From: Plectrocnemia conspersa
Lineage: Eukaryota > Arthropoda > Insecta > Trichoptera > Polycentropodidae
Assembly (NCBI GenBank): GCA_009617715.1
Contig: VTFK01000024.1
Span: forward strand, 434,001 to 498,000
Length of the DNA: 64,000 nt
Direction: 5' to 3'
Positions 24,101-35,493 of this stretch are shown here, piece after piece. The position numbers and the translations under genes were made by a program. Each line of letters begins with the position of its first letter. Position 1 is the first letter of the stretch. The notes below the pieces were generated by a model. That model was not told the DNA's origin, did no database searches, and saw nothing but the letters and a program-made list of their open reading frames with translations.

Positions 24101-26665
24101 TACTTTAAGCGCCAGGAGCGTGTCAAAGTGGGTGGATTTCTCAATTTCGGGTGACTATTCGAACACACTTCAAAGCAAGAAAGCGCGTCTTCAACCATCG
24201 GTTCCGTATTTCACAAGAACTTGGCCACTTCAGACCAGATTTCGAACAATTCACTCGATACATATTCACGAAGCGTCTCATTTGGATAACAACTCACACT
24301 AACTCGGCACTCAAAACTCGAATGTGTCAAAAGATTTACGAATCTAAACCCCTCAACACTTAGTATGCGAAGAGGCAAGAATACTCAAGGCCGACACTAA
24401 TAATAAAATTGACAAAACAATAAACATTGATGAATTCCAAGTATAATAACAAATTAAAAGCACAACAGTTCAATGTTTATAAATACAATATAACTAGATA
24501 AACATTATATTCTTTCTTAAACATTCTTGAGAAAATTCAGAGAAGTTTTAAGTTAACGGAATCCTTGAAAATTAAAAGAAAGAAATAACAACGCTGAATT
24601 TATATAAAAAAAATGTATAAACCTTTTAAATACTAACAAATAGATATTATAGAAAATATTTTTTGATATAAATATTTTAAAGGGCATAAAATTAATTGAT
24701 TTAATAAATCAACACAATCTTATTTTTTCCTCGCGCTCAAAATTCTCGATTTGTATAACGATTTTTTATTAGACAGCATTTAATAAGCAAATTTAAAAAA
24801 ATGTCGGTGGTATAGTAATTTGGTAGCTTTCTGTGGAAAATGGAAATGGAAAATTGCTTCCGCAAGAGGAAATGAATGTATAAATACGCTGACTTCATTT
24901 CGATTAATATGTAAGTTATTATAACAATTATAATAAGTGATTTAATATAATAATATTACTAAAAACAAAAAATAATATTAATATAAACAATAATATTATT
25001 AAAATAATAATATTTTTAAGAACTAACTACTATGAGTTATAAAAAACGAAAGATAAAAGCATATGATTGATTTTATTTTTTAATTAAATATTAGTGTGTA
25101 TCTAAATAGACCTCATTCAAAATCTACCATAAGGTTTTTCAAGGTTAAAATATTTTTTACTTTATTCTAAGTTTAAAAAATGTATTATTTATGTTACTCC
25201 ACGCCTAGCAAGCATATGTTAATACTGGTCTAATTAGCTTTTTATATATTTTTTATTTATTATAATTGAATCTCATTTGGCCTAAGACTTTTTAAATTTT
25301 AATTTAATTCAGTGTTTTTAAAATACATACAAATATTATTAGTGTATAAAATGTAAAGGAACGTTTCTACGCGGTATTAAGAGTTCAATATTTATTAAAG
25401 CAATATATATATAGCTATAAAATAATCAGATGCTTTGTAATTAAATTATTTAAATTCTAAAATATTGTGCTTTGTTATATCTAACGCTTTTTCAATATCA
25501 AACAGCAATAATATTGTACTCTTTTATATTCAAATTGACGAAAAAAAGATGAGTGGCTTAGTGCTTTTTATTTCGTTTCCATTTTTACGGGTTGCGAACT
25601 TTCAAATGATGCAGAGCATAGGCAGATTAGGAACTTCTGATATAATCATTACTAATAATTACGATACGATATTCAAAACAATATAATCTCCAAGAACACT
25701 GGCTGCAAAGAGATATCAGTACTGTGTGTTACGCCCAGTTTTAAAATGTGTCTAGCTGGTTATTGAAATCACACAGTAGTAGTCTTCACTAGTGTTAAAA
25801 TAATATCACAAAAAATTGTTTTCGCAATAAAATCTTAAATTCCATATATGTGCAATAATAATTACAAATTGCCAAAATATATTTATTTCTGACTTATTAT
25901 TTATTAAATGAATGTATAAATATGATAATTGAAAACTTTAGTCTAAAATAAATATGTTTTAATAACAGAAACACAGAATAATAATAAAATATTTTTATCT
26001 ATCAGTTACTATTTAATAAATAATATTTTTAAGAAAAATTGCAAGCAGAACATAAGAAAAATTCAGATCGGTAAAAGCCGCAAGATAAAAAAAGATAAAA
26101 AATCTATATTTGCTACCGAAGTTGTTAGATCTTAAAAAAGCACTCAAATATTCTACGTGTTGCTTATATTATTTTTAGAAAAATAAATAATATTTTTGCT
26201 GAAGTGACAAAAAAAGGCACTAAGTTTTACATTTTGCACAATAGATAAAGCGGCACTAAAAAAAATGCAAAAAATTCCCTAATATTTTTGTAACTAAAAA
26301 TCGATACCTGTTCGATCGAAGAAATCGCAAATAAAATGTTACCGAAACCGGCCATAGTTATATTAAAAAATGTAAAAATGAAAAATAATTCAGCTGAAAA
26401 CGACGCAGATCGAACGCACCTGGCCGTCGCTATGCTCGTCGAAAATAAAACATATGCCAAACAAAAACAACGCATATGCCGGCCATTGATTTTTATCGTT
26501 TGTTTACATTTAGATGGTCGCCTAATTTACATAACGACGTTCCTATATTGTCACTCTTCGTTATCAAAGCTAAAGAACGTATGTTTGATCAATAGTTGGA
26601 CAAAAGGCAATTTTAAAAGTTTTCAGGAGACAAGGACGGTTGTAAAAGTTAATAAGGGTCATCAC
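21165..26665. other. Probable long intron, AT-rich
   Basis: If the exon candidates at 21.1 and 26.7 kb belong together, this is one intron of 5.5 kb. It has a hairpin at 21844-21945 and one GC-richer patch at 24.11-24.35 kb that encodes nothing I recognise. The rest is AT-rich with no convincing exon. Confidence 0.35.
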
Positions 26666-26869
26666 CTCGGGGTCTCTCGGAGGCCAGTCGTAGATGCGAG
26701 GGAGCTGCCAGCCCGGTAGGGGCCGGGCGCCCGACCCGCCCCACATCTCGAACTGTTCTGTCACTGTGGCCTTCTGCGCAAGCGGACAAATCCGAGCGCC
26801 GCCGCTCAAAACATTCCAATACGCAAACTGCGTCCAGGGCCGTTTTAGGATTACGCTGAATCGCGAGCC
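26666..26869 (-). CDS. Candidate 204-nt exon of an unrecognised minus-strand gene
   Basis: A strongly GC-rich island with an acceptor (GTGCTTAG before 26869) and a donor (GAG|GTGATG after 26666) on the minus strand; 68 codons, phase-symmetric. One frame reads SRFSVILKRPWTQFAYWNVL .. PGWQLPRIYDWPPRDPE; a second open frame reads NPKTALDAVCVLECFERRR. Both continue into the 21.1 kb exon without stops, so the correct frame is undecided. No known domain was recognised. Further exons or a promoter may lie upstream. Confidence 0.45.
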
Positions 26870-27774
26870 CTAAGCACTAGTAACACAGAGAGAAATTAAC
26901 ATTAATACAAAATATATGCCTTCCCATTTACACACAAAATTATTATAAACAAAAAAATAATTTAAATATTAAAAAAAAACAAGAGCAGGTATTGTAATAT
27001 ACTGGCATTATTCTTTAAAAATGTCTATATAATTGATTTTTCCAATTGATTTTTTTTTTTTTAAATCAGTATTTTCTTAATTATTATCTCCTTTATATAG
27101 ACGTGACGAGGGATTCCAATAGCATAAAATATTTTATTTTACTACAACTTTTTTTATCGAAGTTAATTTGTGGTTATATACAAACATTGTGCCTTTAAAG
27201 TAAAAATAACATAATGAAATGCTTTCTAGAAACATGAAAGAATTCTGCAGATTATTCATTCAGTAAACAAATTTTTGTCACTAGAATTTAAGTTTGTTTG
27301 ATTTCCGAAATATTGCTCGAAACAGTGTTCTGTCGCCTAGAAATAAAATTCAGCAAACATAAAAGAACATATGTGATGCCTCTCTGAATCTTGTATTTCT
27401 ATGATTAATCAAGATATGCCTGCTTGAATATTCAAAATATATTAAATATATTAGTATTTAATACCTAAACTATTTAATAAATTTGTATGTAATATTATAT
27501 TATGTTAAGTACCTTGTTAATTAGGTGAAATTTTAAAGATAAGAAAATCCTTAGAATTAGCAGCTTTTTATTTATCAACACTGATCCAAAACATATAGTA
27601 GAGAATAAGAATCATTAATTTCTCAAATTCAACTTAGTCAAATATTGTTTACAGGCGAATCAGAATCAAATTTAAAAAAATTACAGCATGCGGGTTGGTA
27701 TTGAGTTCTATAAAAAATAGCAGCAAATATTACTTTAAAGTACAACTTTAACGTAGCAAAACACATTTTGGCAG
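26870..27774. other. Non-coding AT-rich stretch
   Basis: No exon or repeat recognised. Confidence 0.3.
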
Positions 27775-28030
27775 ACGAGTGACAATTAGATACATATTGA
27801 GTCGCTGCAATAATATTTTTCGAGAGTATGTATATAGTTTACATGTTATTTAAATATATATTAATGAACGGTGAACGATGTAACGCCGTGCGTTGAATTC
27901 CGTCAAAGTTTACAAAAAGAACGCGCTACCCTCTGCCGCTGTCACGTCAGTGTTATCAAAGTGCCGCCAAGTTTTGGCCATAAAGAAATAAAAAATAATA
28001 TATAAATAGGTCCCCACAACATAAAGGTAA
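27775..28030 (+). repeat. Family A repeat, near full length
   Basis: It runs from 'gacgagtgacaattagatac' through 'attgagtcgctgcaataata', 'gaacggtgaacgatgtaacg', 'ctgtcacgtcagtgttat' and 'gtgccgccaagttttggcca' to 'taggtccccacaacat'. The same block order is seen at 43.64, 44.0 and 52.8 kb. No coding capacity. Confidence 0.65.
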
Positions 28031-28911
28031 ACATATATATCCCCACAACATGTAAACATATAAAAAAATATATTTAAAAAGAGAAATAATAAGTTATATT
28101 GCATGGCATGGTTACGTCAATGAATCTAATTCTAATGAATCATAGAAATTTAAAAAAATAAATAAAAGTTTAAGAGAACAAATGTATATATGGCATTTAT
28201 CAACCGAAAAAAAAAAAAGTGAATCAATATTTGACCCTTACGGCACTCCAGAGCATTATATGTACTCTTTAAGTTGAATACTTAAAATCAAATTATTGAC
28301 TATTTTACTAATAGTTAAAGAAAACTCTAAATTAATAAATTTGTTAATTATGACTATTTGGTTATCCTTTAGAATTACATTAATGAATTTCGAGATATTT
28401 TACATACATAATATATTAGCAAAGAAAGTAAATTTCCTGTTTAACACAGACAATAATTTTATTAGGTACTAGTTAAGAATATCAGCGTTTTGTTCTGCTT
28501 TTGCCTCTAACGCCTGTAAAAGTCGCCAACAACGTTTTGCTACATAAATACGTTTCAAAATTTAAAATTCAACTTTTTATCGCCATGCGCGTATTATTTT
28601 ACAAACATCGGTTAAAATCGCAATTTGCTGTTTATTAGTGTCATCGTACGTCCTTAATGTTATCGAGGATACTGATAAAGCCACTGATTTTTTAGCGTGG
28701 CGCTGATATTCTTAACAAGTACATTTTAAGATTACAATTAATTGCTGAACGCGGTTTTTACTATTAATATTTTTTAAATAATAATATAATATTTTAATAC
28801 TGAATTTTTATTAATATACTTTATCCTTCCACCCAAAATTCTATATACTGGCAACATTACGAGCATAAACATTTTGACAGCAACGATGACAGCTGCGTGT
28901 GTTTCAAAAAC

Positions 28912-31900
28912 ATGTTAAACTCCTGGATTCCAATCAATGCGGCGTCAGAAAATCCTTCTCAAGAAGATTATTCTTTAGAATTTAATGCTTCAAAAGTGAA
29001 TGTTGAGTTCGTCGAAGAAAACTCTGAAGTTATTAATAGTAGTAATAATAATAAGGTAGGACCTGGACGACCTAGAAAAGATGGAGCACCGGTTGTGCGC
29101 AGAAGAACGGTTAATATATTTTTATTTATTATCAAATTTACAAATACGATAAAGTGATGATATTTGTAATACGTTATTCAGAAGATCAAATGTGATGACT
29201 GTGGCGAGCAAGTTACCAGAGGGATTATGCTGGAACGACATTACTGGAAAAACCATCAGAACAAACTAAAATTCTACATTTGTCAAATATGTCCATCGTC
29301 ATTCTTCACAGTGGTATACTAAAATTAACAATAACATTAAATTTGTTATCTTTTGAAACTAAATAATATTTTTATTGTAGACTGCACTTACGCATCATTA
29401 TATAACGCATTGGAACTATGGTGAAGTTTGTCCGCTATCGAACGAGTGCTTGAAAACATTGCAGTTTTCCAGAAAAGCAAAACTGTTAAATCATTTGATA
29501 AACCATCACAATATTGATGTAAATATATTTGTTTCGTAACATTTATTATTGTAAACATTACATACATTCTTTTTATTAGTAAACATAATTGTTTTGTCAC
29601 ACATTTTATGATTTTGACAGGTTATTCAAAATATTAAAGGAAAAGAAAATCAGAAATATAAAACAAAGGTATAAATTACATTATTTATAACCTATTCTTC
29701 ACAGTATTTTGGAAACAGGAGGAATTTATTGATTTTGGTGTGAATTCTTGACCTTAAGAAATTTTTTTTTTTTTATTCTTCGGCTGGACAACATTTGGTT
29801 TTAATGCTTATATGTGAACGCAAAGAAGTATTCTTATTTCTCGAAAGTTGTAAAATCATCCCATTGCTATTATAGTGTGAACAATCAGTAACCCAGCGGT
29901 TCTCAACCTTTTTCACCTTTTGATTAATCGTTCAATAGAATAACAAGGAATTATCATTCATTTTAAACAAATGAAAAGTACAGCCAACGAGAAAACTGTG
30001 ATATTTTTGTCGCTAATTCTTAGTTACACGGAAAAGTGTTTGATAGGATATTAATTTATTTCCTAATTTATAACCTGCAATCTATTTCGTTTCTTCGTTT
30101 ATAACTCACAGTTGAGAACCGAAGGTCTAATTAAATTAATATATGGTAATAAAGATTTATATATATTTACAGGTTAAATATCACAAATGCACATACTGCA
30201 GTAAAACTTTTGAATGTAATAGTCAATTAATTAGACATTTTAGAATTCATACCGGAGAAAAACCATACACGGTAAAAGTAAGTTAAAAATATTTTTTTAA
30301 TTATTTTTGTATTAATAATTGATTATTTTAGTGTGCGTTCTGTGGATATAAATTTAATCAAAAAAATTCTCTTATAACGCACGTTCGGATTCATACAAAT
30401 TCAAGACCATTCCAATGTCCGAAATGTCCGATGACTTTTACACAAAGAGGTAAACAATATGACTTATCAATTATTATCATAATGTAATAATATATTGTTT
30501 TATTTTATATAGTAAATATGATAGTCCACATGAAAAATGTACATCCTTTAAATCCGCTGAGTAGCAATCGTACCAAATGTCAGCATTGCTCGTGCTTTTT
30601 TCGAAGCAAATTTTCTTTGAATTTGCATAATGCAAAAATGCATAAGGTATTGTTTAGTTTTAACATGCATGTTTAAAATATAAAATCAGCTTGGAAAAAT
30701 ACTATTGTAACAGGAGAATCATTTAAAAATTTTCATAATGTTTTTTGTTATTTTTTTTTGAAAAAACCTGGAGTTTAGGGTGCTTATATATTTTAAAAAC
30801 AAACATTGAAAAATAGATTTTTTAAATTATATTGAGGCTATTTTATGAATTGTTTTTAGGTTGTGGTACAATTTTAACCAAAGGCATGGCCAAAATGGTT
30901 TTACCATTGCAATCCGAAGGCATCTATGTCATGCCTAATATAATTTCTATTTCGTAAAGCCTTTTTGATTGGCTTGATAATAAAATTTCCAGCATTTTAT
31001 TTCGTTAGTTACTCAGTAATACTTATATTATGACAAAAATACTTGGTAATTATAACCATTTTACCTGGAATTGTCAAATTACTAAAATTTGTCGTAAAAT
31101 CGGTTATAAATTGATTGATTTTAGAAACAAATTTATGGGAACCTATTGTATATATTTCCTTGCAGTCGTTGTCGGCTGCGCTGGGAGTGCAGATTCTTCA
31201 ACGCTCCCTGCGGCACACTTACCAGTTGCATACGTTATGTACTGCAGGGTGCATCCTCATCTTCAGATCATTGTACCTGAAGAGGGCACAGCCATGATCT
31301 CTGCAGAAACATTTACAAAGCATAACAAAGATTACATTCAGGGCCAGCTGGGGGGTTTCGCGGTGCCTCGGAAAAATATTACACATATGTGGGGATTTAT
31401 TGTTATTTATTATTATTGATTCAAATAAAAAAAAGTTGTGATGGTTATTTTTTCCATGCCGATGTCATCTAGTACATAAATCATACTATTATTATATTAT
31501 AATTTATGTATTACTATATAATATAGACTAATGGGACAAATATATGTATATAATTAAATAAATATTTTTAGACTTTAACTGAAGATCAAATCATAAACAG
31601 CACTATAAACGATGTGATGGAAGGATTAGCTTCTTTGAACAGTCTGACGCAGTCGGATATTGAAATATTTCAGAATGACTCGAGTAACCAGCAAAATATA
31701 ACAATGGTTTATTTCTAATACATATTATGCTTTATTATATATTTATGATATGCACTTGAATTATTTTAATATTTTTTAAGGATACTAATAAAAATATGAA
31801 ATCTAACAGTAAAAAAAGAAAAACAATCAACACAAACATCGACGATATAAGGATAATAAAACCTAAAATTAGAATTAATTTTCATAAGTGTAATGTGTGT

Positions 31901-34098
31901 GAGAAATCTTTTAAGCATGAGACTGAATTAATAAAGCATTTGAATCTTCATAGTCAATGTGACGTTATCGGAAAAAAGTTAGTATTTTTTATATATATTT
32001 TACAAATATATAATATTTATATTTACTTAAATCTTATAGTGATACACAGCAAGCCATTGACATCAGCAGTATTCTCGATAACACAATCAATCCAGATACT
32101 ACTATTTCATTATTACCAGCCGATAAAATGTTCGAAGAAAATTCTTTTCTTGACGTACCATTGATGAACGAAACGAATCCAAACATATTCTTAAATGAAA
32201 GTCAGTTTAATATACTGGTTAATGATACATTTGACAACATATCGAATGAGGTTGTATATGTTGGACACGATGCTGAGCAAACCAACTTTTTACTCACTGA
32301 TAACTCTCTAGAAAACATTGAAATTACACCTCCGGAACTGAAAGATAGTATTAATGAGTTCAACAGTACTCAAGCATTAGATACATTGCAAGAGCAATTG
32401 TATTTTGAAAATTACCCCATTATCAATCAAGAATTAGAAAAAGAAAATATATTTGATAATAGTAATTTTATCCAGAATAATGCTAATTTCGGATATCAAA
32501 TATCAGTGAATACTGAAGATGAAATACCGACTATTTCAATATCAGAAGATAATGTGATAAATGAAAGTTTGCCAGTAATAAACGATGATAATATTACTGT
32601 ACCGATTGTTGAATCTCAGCAATATTATATAATATTGTAATTATTTTATTTGCGTAAGTCAAATCCTGTTTGTTTTGAGCTATTTATAATATTTTAAAAT
32701 ATCTTTTAGAAATCAACCTGAAGAAAATACTGTGAATGATCATGTTGAAGGTACAAATTTCACGTTTGAAGCTATTGAACCCACTAAAGTTGTAAGTAAC
32801 AATAAGTTTTGTATAAATAACTTAATAATAATAATAAGCTTCAGGCACTGTGACCTTTTAACAAAGGTCACAGTGCCTGAACTTAGCTCGCAATATCTTT
32901 TTGCCTGGTTGCCTAAATATATTGTACTTTGAAGTCAACATCGTTTTGATTAATGCAAATGAAAGACAATCCTTGAGGATATCTGTGTATGTTTTACTTG
33001 TAACAGTTTTCTTCATAGTCATATATTGCTCTAAAATTAGAATTCGGTATCATCTCCAAAACAAGTCTCTGCAAAAGTTATTTGAATATTTCAATTTTGA
33101 AATAACGATGCCACAATTCAATTTGATGATCGAAAATTCTGCTATAGAAGTCGCGCCTTTCTAGTCCTCTTATATATTGTGTTGATAATTTAACCCTTCA
33201 CTACTAAACAGCTGTTAACAGAGCATTGCTCTGCTTTGCTGCCATTATGTTGCATACCTAATTTTTACTGTAACACTGCAGCTAATTGACAGAGCAATAA
33301 AGCAGTTTTGAATTTTATTTTATTCACATTATTATGTCGATGTATATAACTGAAAAAGCACTTCAATGTCTTTGATTTTTATTGTTTAATTTTTTGTTTA
33401 TATATGTATATGTATTTCGCAAATATTTATATTGTTAATAAATAAATATTTTTGGTATATTATAGAAATATAAAGGCAAATGGTATAAGTACCCACCGCT
33501 AGCCAATCGGTGTGATATTTGCCCTGCGAGTTTTACCAAGCCTTCTGATTTGGTTAGACACAAGAAGACTCACGACCCTAAGAAGCAATACTCCTGCAAT
33601 GTTTGCGGTAAATTGTTCACGTTGATATACGGACTGAGATCTCATGAAGCTACGCATTGTAATCCTTCCATTAAATCTATTATTTGCAAGGTATTAAAAT
33701 CTTAACTATTCAGAACTTTATATAGTATTTAAAAATTATTATCGGTATTGATAGGTATGCGGGAAAACTTTTGCCCAAAAAAGGACACTGGCAGTTCATA
33801 GAAGAATACACGAGGGGGTAAAACCATATCCGTGTACAATGTGCTCGCATTCATTCCGGACCTCGACACAACTCAGTGTTCATACAAACACTCATTTCAA
33901 TGGTAATGAAATATTAAATTTAAAATTATATACTTGGGATAGTGACTCAAATGCATATAGTAATTTTGTGTTAAATAAAAAACATGTTAATATATATTTT
34001 ACACATAAAAAATATATTTATTTTTTGCAGGTGTTTATTCAAGAAAGAAAAAGATCGAAGAAATGTTTGCTTCTTGCACTGATAATAAATTAAACTGA
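28912..34098 (+). CDS. C2H2 zinc-finger protein, 14 exons, 772 aa
   Basis: Probable nuclear DNA-binding protein. Exons: 28912-29109, 29182-29313, 29381-29518, 29621-29668, 30173-30271, 30332-30449, 30513-30646, 31572-31706, 31781-31977, 32040-32636, 32710-32791, 33466-33690, 33755-33902, 34031-34098. All borders are GT-AG, the phases agree, and the sum is 2319 nt. An AT-hook-like GPGRPRKDG sits in exon 1. C2H2 fingers follow in exons 2-7 ([35 protein letters not shown]), one in exon 9 ([17 protein letters not shown]), then an Asn/Glu-rich acidic region in exon 10. Four more fingers lie in exons 12-13 ([65 protein letters not shown]). Exon 10 ends at TT|GTAATT just before a stop. No ZAD domain is visible. 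Target genes are unknown. Confidence 0.88.
29894..30124. mobile_element. Short hAT-type MITE inside an intron
   Basis: The left end CAGCGGTTCTCAACC and, at the other side, GTTGAGAACCGAAG form imperfect inverted repeats of the form often found in hAT MITEs ('CAGTGGTTCTCAA'). It is about 230 bp and lies in intron 4 of the zinc-finger gene. A target-site duplication is not clear. Confidence 0.6.
30647..31571 (+). other. Long intron with a GC-rich island
   Basis: This is intron 7 of the zinc-finger gene. It holds a GC-rich block at 31160-31375 with an open plus-strand frame ([34 protein letters not shown]) that I cannot identify. Elsewhere it is AT-rich. Confidence 0.4.
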
Positions 34099-34384
34099 CT
34101 CTTTAATGTAAGCAATACACAATTTGTTTGTTTTTAATAAAAGTAAAACTATTTATGTACTTAAAATGTTTATTTAATTTTTATACCACTAATAATCACT
34201 TGAAATGTGCGAAACATAAGGTTAGTCTAAAAGTGGCGACAACTTCCTCAAGGATATCATCGTTTTTAAAGGTGCCGATACAAGCGACAAAGAATTGTCA
34301 AATTTATATCAAAGTTTAGTCTGGATTTCTCACCGAAATTAAAAATAGCAATAAAATTTAAAAAAAAAGTTTAAGCTGATAAAT

Positions 34385-34470
34385 GGATGGTGATGGGTGG
34401 CAATTACACATAGATTGAGCCACTGCAGTATTATTTATGTGAATATAGTTAAGTTATATGTAGGAAGACA
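34385..34470 (+). repeat. Family A repeat, 5' fragment
   Basis: 'ggatggtgatgggtggcaat', 'tacacatagattgagccact' and 'gcagtattattta' match the start of the 52.8 kb copy. It is cut off by a transposase fragment. Confidence 0.6.
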
Positions 34471-34472
34471 TG

Positions 34473-34660
34473 TGATTCCATCAAGACGGCGCAACTTGAC
34501 ACACATCGAGTGCAGGTAAAATGTTGAATGTTTTGCGGTAAAAATTTCCGGATCGCATTATTTCACGTTTTAGTGACGTCAACTGGCCGCCAAGATCATG
34601 AGATATAACGTCGATGGATTTTTTTTTGTGAAACTGAATCTGAAACTGCAGTTGGATCAA
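34473..34660 (+). pseudogene. Tc1/mariner-type transposase fragment
   Basis: This fragment covers the second catalytic Asp box (FHQDGAT) and the following CISR-like stretch: 'ggatcgcattatttcacgtt' and 'tggccgccaagatcatgaga'. It is the same family as the larger remnant at 11.1-12.0 kb. Stops and frame changes make it non-functional. Confidence 0.7.
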
Positions 34661-35493
34661 TCTTTACATATATGTATATTATATTTTAAGTTTAGTAATG
34701 TTTTTTTTATCTATCGTTATCGTTAATTGAATTATATATCGTTAAGAAATGGAGGTAAGTAAAGTATATTATTTTATGCAAGTGTTTGGACACAATTAAT
34801 AAATACTCTACACGGACAACCGCTTGGATTTTATGACTATTTTTTTTAATAAACCATAGTATTTTAGCGCAACAATTATTGGTAATCCTGGAAATATCGT
34901 GGCTGAATTCGTTAGCCATCTTGAACCACAATCATAGTAATTTTATATCATAAAGCCACTGGATTTTATCCCTCCCCCCCCTTTACAAAGACAATTTAAT
35001 AATTTCACTATTGCTTCCATATTTTGAAGAGCAAGAGCTTTATATATGTAATGAATAAGTATACATCAGATATGGACACGTCTCGAAAAATTTAAGATAA
35101 AATAAACTTTAAATCTCGGCTTTAATTGAAAATTCTTATTTAGAATTGTTTTTTTAATAATTAATAGATTCGTTTAATAATAAGTGATGTTTTTAATACT
35201 ATTTTACCTTTTATGTTTTATTAAAATATATTATTAAATAAAAATATGTATTTATTACAATAAAAACCATTTTCAAAATAAGAATTATATCATTATATTT
35301 TTTCACAACTAGCAACATTGGTTTGACAGCTGAGGTCTGTCTTAATGGCTGAACATTATTGATATAATAATACATACATTTTTAAGATGTTACAAGGTTT
35401 TCTCAAATATTTTGTCATACATATTATCTACGTAACCTATCGCATGTATAACATATATTTTTTACGCCCATTTTCATAGACTTGATCCAACCA
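34661..35493. other. AT-rich intergenic DNA and 5' flank of the next gene
   Basis: Nothing coding is recognised. A TTTTCATAG acceptor at about 35479, just before the next ATG, suggests an upstream non-coding exon for the following gene. Confidence 0.35.

Noticed and set aside
31030..31419. A separate 129-aa gene
   Set aside because: It lies inside a well-supported intron, has no splice or family support, and only its middle is GC-rich; kept only as a finding.
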